Assembly: GCF_015706575.1 (NCBI RefSeq)
Contig: NW_024037050.1
Span: 2,480,001 to 2,544,000 of the forward strand
Source of the DNA: Patiria miniata
Lineage: Eukaryota; Echinodermata; Asteroidea; Valvatida; Asterinidae
Direction of reading: 5' to 3'
Length of the DNA: 64,000 nt
Part shown: positions 1-13,800 of the stretch, piece by piece
Layout: every line of letters starts with the position of its first letter
Numbering within the stretch: the first letter of the stretch is position 1
Notes under the pieces: model-generated
Databases searched by the model: none
What the model saw: the letters and a program-made list of their open reading frames with translations, nothing else
Told to the model about the DNA's origin: nothing
Program-made: the position numbers and the translations under genes

Positions 1-142
1 GGCTTCAGCAGCTTCCATAGGCGCGTGTGTATTTGGAAGCCGTAGCAAAGTAATTGGAATGCAGCCGCATTTGGTTTTACAAGTGATTCATGATACAGTA
101 CATCACCAAGAGTTTACCATAATAATAATAATAATAATAACA

Positions 143-477
143 GGTTCTTATATAGCGCTTTTAACTAAGATCAAAGCGCTTGACATTATTATTACCCCTA
201 ATCATTGGGCCAATTAAACATTCCATATACCATCTCAGCTCCCTGGGGAGTATACAGTTCGATGCAGCCTGTTAGGCGCAAGGAAGCTAATTCAATCACA
301 ATAACCATCACTGCCCTCATAGGTACCCATTTACTCCTGGGTGGAGAGAAGCAATGAGTGACAAAGTGCCTTGCCCAAGGGTACACGCACCATGACCCCG
401 CCAGGACTTGAACCCACAACCTGCAGCTTTACCACAAATCAGTGCCCTTAACCAGGAGGCCACAGCACTCCACAGGT
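143..477 (-). mobile_element. SINE family A, copy 1
   Basis: This tRNA-derived-looking SINE has its head on the minus strand (B-box-like region near 410-425) and a body with the conserved CTCCTGGGTGGAGAGAAGCA and GTGCCTTGCCCAAGGG blocks. Its tail is AGCGCTTTTAACTAAGATCA, of L2-like type, next to an AAT microsatellite (122-141). The same element recurs at 17663-17998 and about 60003-60342. Family assignment is by structure only. Confidence 0.6.
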
Positions 478-1020
478 GCAAGTCCATGAGAATGTGGACA
501 GGGCTGAAAAATGGAAAATTTATGAAATCTTCAAAACTACAAGCATCACAACCTCAAATGTGGTATCAAATAAAAGACAACAAGACCGTTATTTGAGTGG
601 TGTGCCAGTGAGATGGAATGTAGTTAAGTGTATTTTTTTCCAGAAAAAAAAAATGGTTTGGGGGTTAAACTGATGGATATTAAGTACTCCTTTTGGCATC
701 TTGTTTTCACATGCCAAATTGTTATGTGAGTTTTGTTTTAAAAGAAGAGAGAAAGGATCGTATTTTGTAACAAAAAAATAATACGCAGAAGTTAGAATAC
801 GATGATGCAGTATATTTTTCATCGCGTGGTAAGTTGATTTCAGACATGTAACATCCGTAACGGTATAATGTAATGTCCTTAACAACAAAAATATGATGTT
901 TCCGTAAGGTCAAAGTAGCTTTTTGTAAAACATCATTGGTGTTTTTATAGAATTTACCCACAACAGAGTTATTTCATTAAATTCTTGCAAGAAACTTTTG
1001 TCAATGCGTACTGAATATCA

Positions 1021-1144
1021 AAACCTATGTCAGAATGGGGAACCTCCCTAATGGTCGCTTACAGTGTTTATATTTAATTCATTAATTCAGCTAACACTAC
1101 ATTAAACATGTCATGTTGTACATAAGACCTAAGCTAGAGTTGTA
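1021..1144. repeat. 124-bp direct repeat, left copy
   Basis: This stretch is nearly identical to 1437-1560 and flanks the SINE family B copy at 1151-1431. It is too long for a target-site duplication, so a local tandem duplication with the SINE between the copies is more likely. Confidence 0.8.
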
Positions 1145-1150
1145 AGTAAA

Positions 1151-1431
1151 GTCTGTCGCGATCCAATGTGGCTCATCAGGCCGGTGTTTATCTCCGGTTT
1201 CAGTAGCATGAAACGACTGAGAATATTTCTACTCCCCCTGGATGGGATGCCAGTCCATCGCAGGATTACTCCCCAACTAATGCCGGTACCCATTAATACT
1301 CCTGGGTGGAGAGGGGCAAGTGGGGGTGAAGTGCCTTGCCCAAGGACACAATATATGGCCAGCGGCTGGATTCGAACCCCGGATCCTCTGATCATGAGTC
1401 ACGAACCCTAACCATTAGGCCACACACTCCC
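1151..1431 (-). mobile_element. SINE family B, copy 1
   Basis: The head lies on the minus strand. Reading back from 1431, TGGCCTAATGGTTAGGGTT resembles a tRNA A box, and GGGGTTCGAATCC (near 1370-1385) is a good B box. The CTCATGATC loop suggests a Met/Ile-CAT-type tRNA origin (inference). The body shares the GGGTGGAGAGGGGCAAG and GTGCCTTGCCCAAGG blocks. Related copies lie at 7168-7318, 52745-53025 and 54707-54920. Confidence 0.65.
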
Positions 1432-1436
1432 ATGTC

Positions 1437-1560
1437 AAACCTATGTCAGAATGGGGAACCTCCCTAATGGTCGCTTACAATGTTTATATCAAATTCATTA
1501 ATTCAGCTAACACTACATTAAACATGTCATGTTGTACAAAAGACCTAAGCTAGAGTTGTA
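1437..1560. repeat. 124-bp direct repeat, right copy
   Basis: Second copy of 1021-1144 in the same orientation, with a handful of mismatches. Confidence 0.8.
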
Positions 1561-1729
1561 CAGGATATTTGAAATTTGCTTTCACTGCGAGTGTTTTACT
1601 TTGTTGTTTCAAATTGGTCAAAAGGCTCTGGATGTAACGTCCGTAACGATGGAATTGTCCCCCCAGCGGAGTTTTGGGATTTGCAGCCCCACAAAATTCT
1701 AATTTCCCATGCTTTCATGTCCACACCAG

Positions 1730-1836
1730 GGCTTCATCCTGATGTCCCTCAAGGCACTGCAGGCCATGACTAACCCCGACACGGAGATGGTAGTGGAACT
1801 CATCGTCCAGTTCTTGGACGGCGACAAAGAAGTCAG
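1730..1836 (+). CDS. HEAT/ARM-like repeat exon (first visible exon of gene 1)
   Basis: The exon lies between acceptor CCACACCAG (ends 1729) and donor CAG/GTCGGT (1837). It is 107 bp, enters in phase 0 and leaves in phase 2. Reading from 1730 gives GFILMSLKALQAM followed by TNPDTEMVVELIVQFLDGD and KEV. That is a helix-turn-helix with the hydrophobic spacing of a HEAT or ARM unit. The leftover AG joins the first base of 4402 to make Arg, which supports the splice. An earlier exon must exist but I could not find it upstream in the window. Confidence 0.6.
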
Positions 1837-4800
1837 GTCGGTTCCCGTGTCAGTGGATGAGTTGTCCGTAACACTGTTGTAATCCTTTTTTCATTTTCCT
1901 CATTTCAGTAATATCTCATTACCTCCCCCAAGGTAGCCTTGGTCAATGCTCTCGTCGTTCGTCCCGTACGCGGTCAATCGTCGGCATATATCCTCACGCG
2001 CTATGCACATGCATGTAAAAATACAGCGCGATCAGCGACCTCACGCGGCCACTATTTTTATATGCAAATCAGTTGGGGACGATCGAGAGCCTTGGTTCAA
2101 TCGTCCATGTGAGGTTTTGGGGTGTTGCTCATTATGTTAATAGCCTTAGCTGACCTTAAAATGTCGTTTTCTTATTGGTCGATTGTTGCGTGGAAACTTG
2201 CATAGTGAAACGTGGCACCGTACATAATCCATACACGTACACGTTGTGTGTCTCTGCACACGGCACCAATGCACAAAAACTGTGGTTCCTGTCACGTCCG
2301 CAAAAGGCGAATAGCTGCAAATAATTTGATGACGTCCGGATTTACCAAGGTGTGATTGGACACTCCACATATTAGCCCCGCCTACACTTATCTGTATTCG
2401 CATACGAGGTCCAGCGCAAAATAAAGAAAAACATAAGCTTTTGCCGACGATTGAACCAAGGCTCTCGATCGTCCCCAACTGATTTGCATAAAAAAATAGT
2501 GGCCGCATGAGGTCGCAGTTCGCGCTGTATTTTTACATGCATGTGCATAGCGCGTGAGGATATACATGTATGCCGACGATTGACCGCGTACGGGACGAAT
2601 AACGACGAGAGCATTGACCAAGGCTACCCCCAAGGAGGTTATGTTTTCATTGGCGTTGGTTTGTTTTTGTTGGTTGGTTTGTTAAAAAGATAACTCAAGA
2701 AGTTATAGACAGATTTCCATGAAAAAAATTTGAAGGGGGGTCCTTGGTAGACGTACAAATTGATAAGATTTTGGAAGTGATCTGGATCTGGGTTTGGATC
2801 AAAGATTATTTTTTAAGGATTCTTCACCATTGTGTACAAATATGGTATGTGTAGAGACCATGAACCTATGTGTACAACTGAGCAGCTTTGTGTGCGTGCG
2901 CTGATCGACCCGGTGACCCTGTATGCCTAATCTAACCACACAGGTCAATGGACTAGACCATGTTATACAATAGGGGAGTGGAGAGGTAGACCAACACAGG
3001 CACATACGTGTAGACTACAAAATGTTTGATTTAAAGGATTTGTTTTTACTGAATAACTAACGATATAAAGCGGCCAACATTGGTTTTTTTTTTTTTTCAG
3101 TCATGTCAGAATAACAGCAATCCAGTTTAAGGGAATGTACAACATTTGATTTTGCTGCAAGTTTCAGTAGCAAATGGACTTGGGGGATTAAAATGCTTTA
3201 GCAAATATTATTAAACTGACTTGTTTCACGTTTTGGGCTTGAAGATGCTGGAAAAACCAAGAAAAATATCATGTTCTTGAAGTCTGGTTCCCCGACCCAC
3301 TTCAGATAAAACGGAGCAGTTTGTCAACTTTGAGGAATTGTAAAGTCAGAGAATCAGTCTAGCAGGCTTGTACCCCTTCACAGGTGGGCGATCAATTTCA
3401 AAGAAAATGCTGAAAAACTAATTATGAAAAATTACGAGCAGTTTTTGGACAAAGCCAGTTTTCTCCAACGCTGGTTGGCCGACCAGCGTTGGAAAAATAC
3501 CATTGTTCTTAAAAATTTCGGCACACCAGGAGCCTCGAATTTACAGGGTTCTTTAGAATGTCATTCCCTAGCAATCAAGTAGGATATTTCATGATAATTT
3601 GATCATTTCGTATTTTTGATGTTTGCAAATGTTGTATTTTCCCTTTAACAGTTTAAATGTGCAATAAAGTATGAAAGCCCAGTGGATATGCGAGTATTTC
3701 TATTTGGGTGCACTGACAATATGGCAGGGAATTGTTCAGTCATGGCAGAGGTTTGCGCTCTCTGAGTGCTTTCCAGTACAAAATTGAATAACTTTTTTAT
3801 TGCTAGAAAAATAGCAGTTTCAGAAGAAGAATCTGTTTTTCATGATGAAACTCAAAACACAGCACGGGGAGTCCATCTTTAAAGAGGTTGTGGAATGCTC
3901 GAAGACATTTCCGTCATTTTTGGGGTATATGTAGCCTAAGGTGTGATGAAATAAAAACGACTATTGTTTCTGTCATGAAATGAGTACAAAGGTTACTTTT
4001 GAGAGCTATTTTTCAGGTCCTGTTTCGACCCGAACGTACAATTTGTGTAAAAGTCGTCGTTGCGGGCAGCAAACAAAACACAGTAAATCGTGACGTAATA
4101 AACAGGACTCGTTTATGCTACTCTGCATCGGGAGTCCTGTTTATTACGTCACGATTTACTGTGTTTTGTTTGCTGCCCGCAACGACGACTTTTACACAAA
4201 TTGCACGTTCGGGTCGAAACAGGCATGACAGGACTTGAAAAACAGCTCTCAAAAGTACCTTTTGTACTCATTTTATGACAGAAACAATAATCGTTTTTAT
4301 TTCATCACACCTTAGGCTACATATACCCAAAAAATTACGGAAATGTCTTCGAGCATTCCACAACCTCTTTAATATCAGAGAACAATGTCTTGTTGTGACA
4401 GGGAGTTGGTGCACGATATCTTCCTGGTCCTGGGCCTGCAGGACATGCACAATTACTTCTTCAAGGAGTTAGACAGCTGGGATGTCTGGAGCGTAGATGA
4501 GGAGAATCGTAAGAAGGAACTGAACGCCATGGCCAGGCGCTGGCTGGACAAATGGCTCACGCTATTCAAGGTTAGCAAGAAACCCAGGGGCCATCCTTTG
4601 GTCGCGGTGTGACATAAAATTGGGCTCGTCTGATATTTGAAGCTTTACCCCTTTACATCTGACATTTTACTTTCACTGACTCATCAGGTTAGTACTTTTT
4701 ACTCCCTAACTCAGAGTATAGTTTCTACTTTCACAATTTGTGTCAAAATATTAGGAAGGTTCATTGTCATGTGTGTGACATCAGAGGTAAAAATGTTATC

Positions 4801-7800
4801 CGGCCCATATCGGAAATTCACGCTTTTCTCCAAAGTTCTAAGGACACACACACCCTTACTTATTTTGGAGTAAGACTAGTCCTTTGTGATTTACAGAATG
4901 CATAAACAATGTACACCCTCTGCTTTAGTTTGACTAAATGGGAATTGTTCTGTGGTCACGTGTGTGACATTTTGATTGATCTCCTGTGTGACATTTTTAA
5001 ATTAAAATTATGCTAATTTATGCTAAGAAATTTGCATCTTTACTTAATAGCAACACTTTATTGAATAATCGTCATTTGTATTACATGACATAAAAAAGGT
5101 GGTTTTTTTTCCCGAAAAAAATTTTCCTAAGGGTCAATTTCTGAAGAATCGCTCCCAAAAGGTTCCAAATTTAAGGCCAAAAACTCTACGTATTGGAACT
5201 TGGTACAAGCGAAATTTGTCAAATCAAATAAAACGGGTTTTAGAATTTTACTCACAAATTCTACGTACCCGCATTATCACTTTACATGTATTAAATAAAA
5301 ACAGTCAAATAAATAGCAATGGGTTTTCGATAATTTGTTGCCAAACTGGGCCAAAATTGTAATCAATCATTGTTGGCATCCTTCCCTCAGAGTCACCTCC
5401 GCAAGACGATTGAGCAGCTGAAGAAGGGTAAAGTAGCCGGCAACATCCAGCGTCGCCAAGCAACCAGAGCTACTCCTCCATCTGAGTCACCAAGCAAGGG
5501 GAAAGGGATACTGAAGACCAAGAGTGAGCAGGTACGGTCATAAACACCCCCTCCCCCCCCCCACCCCCCACCCCCCCCCCCCCCCACCACCAACACCATC
5601 CGTTAAATCTTTTGTCTTCAACCGGATGGCAAAATAGGGAAAAAAATAGTACTTTTTTTTAAAAGATAAAACAAACAACAAGTTTTCTCTAAGACTGCTA
5701 AAACAGCTTTTAAAGGTAAAGTCAATCATTTGTAGTTTGTGCATCTTGCTTGTTTGAAGGAACAAAAGTGCTCAAATTCTGAAGAAGGGTGCTGAACAAC
5801 TAACCTGATGAAGCTTCAGCTCAGCTTCAGCTGTATATTTCAACAAAAACAACATTCTAGGATCTCGATTTCAAATCAAAAGTTGCTGAATCATGTTTTG
5901 AACTGGGCCTGAATTCAGCATCCGAGACACGTTTTCACTGAGCGGAATGCAGCTACGCGATGTTGCGCACTGAGCCGACGAATTATAGCAACCCCATGGG
6001 TGTGTGTCGTGTCAACGCTCGTGCAGGCTTCGCCAAATAAAAAAACAAATTACTAACGGAAATTTCCAATGATGCGTCTGGAAAGGCCTTCTTTCGTTGA
6101 TTTCTTCAAAATGACAGCTTGCCAGAAAGAATAATCTCACAGGGAGTTTAGTTCCCTTACTATCTTTCAACCAAGTAGATTTTTCTACAATAAGTTACGT
6201 CAGTTACTTTTGGGATAGCTGCAAATGATGGACTGTGGCTTTAATGTTATAATTGTTGTTGCACTATCTTTGTTTTCTTTAGGGGGATGGCTCAAAGCCA
6301 ACTTCCTCAAAGTCCGAGACTCGATCGGAGTTCTCCCACGTCAGCACTGGTTCACCGGTCACCGAGAGCTTCATGCAGTCCCAGCAGTTAACAGGTATCA
6401 CACTCACGGTTTCCAATAATAAAAACAACAAGACTTGGCTTACCAAGAACAAGTTCGGGCGAGTACCATTAGTCGACTAGTGGTTGATTTGTGAGGTAAC
6501 TTACGCCTGCGCACTAATAGCAACGTGCGAGAGCCTCTAGTCAAACGCTGGTCAGAACGTTTTCACACAATGTCCTGGCTCCCTGTAGTGTACTGTGATG
6601 TGCGTGGCTATTGTCAACCAGACAAGCCCGTGCCCTGTGGTCCGGTACCAATTAGGCCAAAGAAAAAAATATTTCTGCTTCCGATTACATGGCATTTGAA
6701 AATAGGGTAGGTAGGTAAGGAAATATTTTTTTCTTGCCAATTTTTTGTGTACAATCATATGGAGGCGTCTGCGTGTTGTCAAGGGTAAAAGGTAGAAATT
6801 GATGGTTTGGGTGTTTTTTTCTCATTTTTCCCATAAAAAAAATTAGGGTAGTGGCTGTCAGAATAGGGTAGGTAGGGAAACCAGAAGCAGAACTATTTTA
6901 ATTTTTTTTTGGCCTTGGTTGACTAGAGTAGTCCAACCGTCCCCCATTCGAGTGAAGTTAGTCAAACTTTGGTTAACTTTAGTTTGTGCCTGAACTTGCT
7001 CCGTGTTGGGCAAAAAAGAAAAGGTAAAGGGGACAAACCTGTGTTCACAGGAACGGAGAGCCCACTCTCTTTCGAAGCGATTGGGCCAGACTCGAGTCCA
7101 TGAAATGCTGCTGTGGGAGGATCGCCACACCTCCTCCACAGCGAGTCTGTTACCTTCCCAGCATTGAATAATGCCGGTACCCATTTAACACCTGGGTTGA
7201 GAGGAGTAATTCAGGTAAAGCGTCTTACTCAAGGGCACAACACGCATGGCTATGGCGGGGCTGGAACCCACAATCTCATGATCATGAATCCTATGCTCCA
7301 CCATTAGACCGCACATGCTCTAATGTTGAGCTTGACCAAAAGTTTCAGTTCAGGACATGATTTATACTCCGTCAGTCAGTCAGTGACTCAGTCAGTCAGA
7401 GGGCAGCACACTGGCTCTTTGGTTCTTGCCCAAAAAAACCCCCTTTTTTTTTGTGCCACCAACAACTCAAACAGTTAGTGTAAGGATCAGACGTTCACGT
7501 GTGCAGAGCCACACTATGTACGTCTGATATATCCATGCATGTAAATTTTATGCGACACCGCACACCACCAGCCAATCAGAGCCACCTTTAGAAGTTGTGA
7601 CATCGTTTAGAGCAGAGATTCACCCAAAGTTGTTGATTGGTCAATAGCTGTTATGTTTTTGTCATATGACATTTGGTTACCGAAGGCGCCCACTGATGGT
7701 CCGAATCTGGTCTAGATGGTCGAGATGCAGTGTTTTGCGTAACCTGCATGCATATCACAGACGCTTGCTGTATAGGCATCTATTCCATTATACTGACAAA

Positions 7801-10800
7801 CAGTTCCTATAATGTCTGATTTGTGCAGTGACCTTTGACATGCCCCCTGACCTGAGCACCATCGAGAATGCCCAGCCCATGGAGGGCATCAACTACTTTG
7901 TGGAGATGGAGCTGGAGAGATACATGGAGAAGATGAGGCTTGCCGCGGCCCGGGAACAGGCGAGCAAAGAGGTGTCGGAAGACAGGAAGAACACGGTGCT
8001 GGTACTGCCTAAGATAAGAAGGTGAGTTTAAAATGGCGGGAGGGGCGTGTGAGGGGGGAGGGATGTTGGATGGATTATGTGGAGAAGATGAGGCTTGCCA
8101 TAGCCGAGGAACAAGCGGGCAAAGAGGTGCCAGACGACAGGAAGAATACAGTGCTGGTACTGCCTAAGATAAGAACTTGGGTTTAAGATGGCGGGAGGGG
8201 CGTGTGATGGGGGAGGGATGTTGGGTGGGTTATGGAGAAGACGAGGCTTGCTGAAGCCTGGGAAGTAGTGAGCAAAGAGGTGCCGGAAGATAGGAAGAAT
8301 ATGGTACTGGTTCTGCCCAAGATAACAAGGTTGGTTTAAGATGGTGGGAGGGGTGTGTGAGTGGGGAGGGATGTTGGGTGGGTTACATGGAGAAGACGAG
8401 GCTTGCTGAAGCCTGGGAAGTAGTGAGCAAAGAGGTGCCGGAAGATAAGAACAATACGGTGCTGGTACCGCCTAAGATGAGAAGGTGGGTTTAAGATGAT
8501 TGGAGGGGCATGTACAAGGGCCAGGCATGGGGTTATGTGAGGGGACGGATGTTGGATGGATTGCGCGTCGAAGATGTGGCTTGCCGCAGCCAGGGAACAA
8601 GCAAGAAAGAGGTGCCAGAAGATAGGAAATAGGATACTGATACTACCTTAGATAGAAGGTGGGTTCAAAGTGGTGGGAGGGGTATGTCCAGAAGGGAGGA
8701 GGAGGGATGTGTATCTTGAGGAGGGAGGTTGTGTGGGGTACATGGAGAGGATGCAGAAAGTGGTGAAGCAGGGGAGAGATCTAGTCGGGGCATCCATGAG
8801 GCTTCCATCAAAAGTCAAGGAATACATCATATTTCTTGACTACAAAGCTGTCTTGAAGATGCCGATTCCCTGTGCTTAAGTACTTCGCAGTAGTTCATTC
8901 GTAGTTGTAAAAGCTGCTATTTGTTTCATGTCTTGCCTCCTTTAGTGGATCTGCACAGTCGTTAGTCGGAAGGTATTTCTGTAGTGCTAAGAGTTCCGCA
9001 CCAATTACTAACGTTCAATTGCAGTTTTTGGTCTTAGGAAGTGTCTCGAAACTTACAATGCTTTTAACTTTCCACCGAGAATACTAGCTGGTCGAGTTCG
9101 GAACACAGCTCACACATTTGTTTGCCATAGCATGTGAACACTGAATTGCTCTGTGCTGATTCCAAGTTGGGCTGTATCCTGGGAACACTGCTGTTTCCCA
9201 TTTGGAACTTGCCATGCTAAAATAAAGTTGATAAATAAAATTGATATCAGCATTTTGAGTTTTGATACACTCCCTAATTTAATTCACTGAACATGAATTG
9301 TGATTTGTTTCAGAGTCTTCCAAAGAGCTGTGTCTGTCAGTTTTTGTGAATACTAGCGTTTGGTAGAAATAACTCATTGGTTTTTCTCTCAAGTTCTACA
9401 TGCAACAGGATACTCGGTTATTGTCATAATTCTTAGTGTCTGTTCATGAACCTTGACCCCCAAAAAACGTGATCATCCATAGTCAAGCACTCACAGTAGT
9501 GTTGCAGATAAGTCAATCACAAGTCAATCACAAGTCAGTCACAGGTAAATCACAAGTCGATCACAAGTCAATCACAAGTCAATCGCAAGTCAATGGCAAG
9601 TCAATGGCAAGTCAGTGGCAAGTCAATGGCAAGTCAATCGCAAGTCAATCCCAAGTCAAGCTCAACTCAATCGCAAGTCAATCGCAACTCAATCGCAACT
9701 CAATGGCAAGTCAATGGCAAGCCAATCACAAGCCAATCACAAGTCAATCACTAGTCAATCACAAGCCAATCACAAGTCAATCACAAGTCAATCACAAGTC
9801 AATTACAAGTCAATCACAAGTCAATCACAAGCCAATCGCAAGTCAATTACAAGTCAATCACAAGTCAATCACTAGTCAATCACAAGTCAATCGCAAGTCA
9901 ATCGCAAGTCAATCGCAAGTCAATCGCAAGTCAATATCAAGCCAATCACAAGCCAATCACAAGTCAATCGCAAGCCAATAGCAAGCCAATCACAAGTCAA
10001 TCACAAGTCAATCACAAGCCAATCACAAGTTTGCCAGTCTCAAGTAAAGGCATAAGCTGTTCAAATGATCTGTGACAAAGTCATTGGACTTGTGATGTGC
10101 CTTATGATGTACTTGACAACAACTCCGTCCCAAAGCCTCAAGAAGGTCGTCCTCTTTCTGCATAATTCAGTGTTTATGGCTGTCATGATATGTAAATGAA
10201 AAAAAGATGATTCTGAGATAATTCCCACATCTGCAATTGCTTTGTACTGTGCCTTAAAGCCACCCTCAGGTTGACCTTGCGACGACACAGATCGACTGAC
10301 TTTTCAAGATGACTTTCACGAGATACAACTATCGGGAACACATCATTTGCCGTTTTTTGTGACCTGAGAGCAACTGCGATGATATTAAGATGATCAGCAT
10401 CTTTCAGCGCTAAAAAAAATTATAAGTAGAATAGGAGTAGAAAGATTTCAACTTCTGCACCGTGACAAAACGTGTTTCTACAGGCAAGAATCAATCGCAG
10501 TCGACCTGTGTGAAGTTAAGACATCGTGCGCGCATCCAGATCATCTTAAGTCATTGGGTAGCCGATCAGCGTGCGGCAAAAATGGCCGAATGAACAGACG
10601 TGGCCGTGGAAGATTGTTTGATTGTTATCAACACGCGGACTGCAATTTTAAAGAAGTCACATTATTATTATCATTATTATTAATCATTTCTGGTAATGAA
10701 ACCAAGGATTCCTCAAAAGCGTCCTAGGCACTGTAGCTCGCAAGCCTGAAGAAACCTGTGGAGAGAAGAAAACGAGAAGAAGTTACGGTTTTAGAGGTGG

Positions 10801-13800
10801 GAGGAAAAGCCCAGAAGAATATTCTGGGGAAAACCCACGGAATCAGGCAGGGACTGAAAACTCAATCCACATATTGGCCCAGGGGGGATTCGAACCCGGG
10901 TCACAGTGGTGGAAGGCGAGGAAAGTACCGCTACGCCAACCTGACTCCCCACGGAATCGTCGACGTGTCATGGGTGACATGAGCATGGTTGCGATTTTTC
11001 TGTGTCGAGATGCTTGTTCCACGATAATCACATGATTTCAGTTTGTGCTTGATGCCGATGGTTCCGTTGCAGTGCAAACATATCGAAGGTCAACCTGAGG
11101 CCGCTTTGTAATAGAGGAAGAGACACTTGTAGCTTTGCAGTGCATAATAAGTGCTTGGCTAAACTTTTTTTGTGAGTGAAATTGTTGCACTGTTTTATAA
11201 TTGCACATTTTAGTGTATGCACAAAGGTTTCAGTTTTTTGTCTTGCCAATCAGTAGCTGGGCCATTTGCTGTGTACTTATCTTGAGTCGTGGTTTCATTT
11301 GCAGAGCTAAGTTTTCAAGTGACTTTGAAACGTGATCTGTTTTGATTGTGTTTTAAGATTAAAAAAGTGTAAAAGCTAGTGCTTTGTAGACTATTTAACT
11401 GTACTGTAATGTGATTTCAATAATTGATCAATTGAGTTTCATTTTTTCATCGCTCAGAGAAAGCTCTGATGAAGGAGACCTGGACAGCAGGTGAACAGTC
11501 AAATTTTCTTTCTGTTTTTTTTTTCTGATGAAAGTGAAATAGGTTTTGTAATGACCTCTGATTTCAAGACACTGTTGCTGATTAAGTCATTGTGCAAAGC
11601 TTCTAATCTTTACATTTATGGATACTTTCTAACAAGATGTTACAATTTAAGAGTTGATCAGTTTTTCATCTTTTTTTTGTAGAGATCAAAAGGAAATTAT
11701 CGCTTTTGCATCCAAGTGTTCTATTTTGATATTTTGATTCTGTTATAAGACTGAAGGGTTGAGTCATTTGTTTTGGAGAACTTATAGGTACATCTGTCAC
11801 ATAAAAACTGACAAGAAAGTGACATTGATATCAGTGTGTTGGGGTCAGAGTTGTAACGAGTCACTGATTTTTGTGACTCGAGTCGAGTCGAGTCATTTTA
11901 AAGAAGTGACTCGAGTCGAGTCATTTTAAAGAAGTGACTTGAGTCGAGTCATTAGGTCAAGAAGGTCGAGTCGAGTCAAATATTAAGCTCGTGTCAATTC
12001 GAGTCACAAATTTTTTAACACTATTTACCAAAATGTATAAAAGGAGGGCATAAATTTAGCCGGCGTTCGAATCCAAGAGGCTTTATAAGAAATCGCCCAA
12101 AGCCAATGATGAAAGAACGAATTGGAAAATGTGTTTAAAATCCGGTTCCTGAATAGTATTTTGTGCGTTCCAGAACCATGACGTGGGAGTCTGACACGTT
12201 GTATGTTTGTAAATGAACATAAAACTCTCACCGTAAGTCATTGCAAATACTTTTCGCAAAATTTTGCTTTTATTTTTGGGACTCGAGTCTTATTAACATT
12301 GGCTCGAGTTGAGTCGAGTCTTTTGATGAAGGACTCGAGTCGAGTCAAGTCATTTACCCATAGGGACTTGAGTCGAGTCGAGTCACCGAAAATTTTGACT
12401 CGAGTCGGACTCAGTCGAGTCATTGATTCGAGTCATTACAACTCTGGTTGGGGTCAAACGAGGCAAAAATCATATTACTTTCGTGAGGTACAGAGCAATT
12501 CTTTCAAAACCTGATCTGAAGCTAGGCAATACTAATGCAATTGCTTATCTTCCAATTCAAATGTTTGTAAAAGAAATTATTTTTAAACACTGAAGCATTC
12601 AAATTGAAATAAAAAAGGAAGATATATAAGCTCAAACTTGCAGAGAACTTAAAAACAACTCAATACAAATTATATCATCAGTTCAAATGTTGACGCTAGG
12701 GTGTAAACTTTGGAAACCTGTAATTGTAAACATTTGTTGTTGTGGCAACTTCAAACAAGCAAAGCCTTTCCTTTCAATACATCTTCAGATTTAAGAATAT
12801 TCAATGCTGACAATTATTTTTTTTTTCATTCTTTGTCATGCCTTCAGCTTTTTCTTGGATTCCAAGATAAGGTATTCAACATTATTTAAAACCATTCAAG
12901 TTTTAAGGGCACCATTTTCAGTGCTGATACATGGTCACTGTGCTTGAGTTTGTCTGAAACACCTTGGAGAGATTCTTGGCTGTGCCGTGATGTCAGAAAG
13001 TGCACCTGAAAGTATTTGACTATACATCAAAGATGTTGAAGTCACTAACCCAGTTTTGGATTTAGAAAACTACTTCTGCTTTATGCTGTGCTTTTGCCTC
13101 ACCTGTTGTTGAACGACTTGCTCAGATACATGTATGATCATGTCTTTCACTAGTCTCGGCCCAAGACGCTAGTGATCGACAGTGGATCGTGCATATCTAA
13201 CGGCATGATTAGACCAGCGCACCTGCTCACACTAAAGTCTTGGGAATCCTGTAGTAGCTGTTTAACATTTTCTTGATTTTCTCCCTAGGCTTTCCTAGGG
13301 AACCAATCCGCGATCGCGGAATGGTTAATAGTCCATCGCACGCGCTTGCGCGACAGTTGTAAACTAGCACGCGCTTGCGTGACAGTTGTAAACTAGCACG
13401 CGCTTGCGCGATGGTTGTAAACATACGCGCTACGTGTAGTGACATGAGCAAGCATCGCTAATTAGATGTGCAACGCAGTGGTAGCCCCACGCAAGTGACT
13501 TCCTGTGTCAAAAAGCCGCTGTTTTGTTCGAAGATATTAATATTAATACACCAATGGTCAAACTTACATAAAATGGCTAGGCCCCCCCCCCCTTACTGCA
13601 AGATTCCCAAGACGTTAGTGCAAGAAAGTTAAAAAAAAAAACAGTTGTGCAAGGGCGCTCTACAACAATGCAGCCATTGCTATCAATCGCCGACGTCTTT
13701 GGCTAAGACTAGTCTTTCACTTGCCTGTGTCTGCAAATATGTAGAATATGTGCAAGAAACAGTCGATTGTGATAACATACTGATATGTATGAATTGTTTG

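Noticed and set aside
9469-9981. 170-codon Ser/Gln/Asn/His-rich open frame
   Set aside because: Product of an 11-bp minisatellite; several overlapping frames are open for the same reason, and there are no splice sites.
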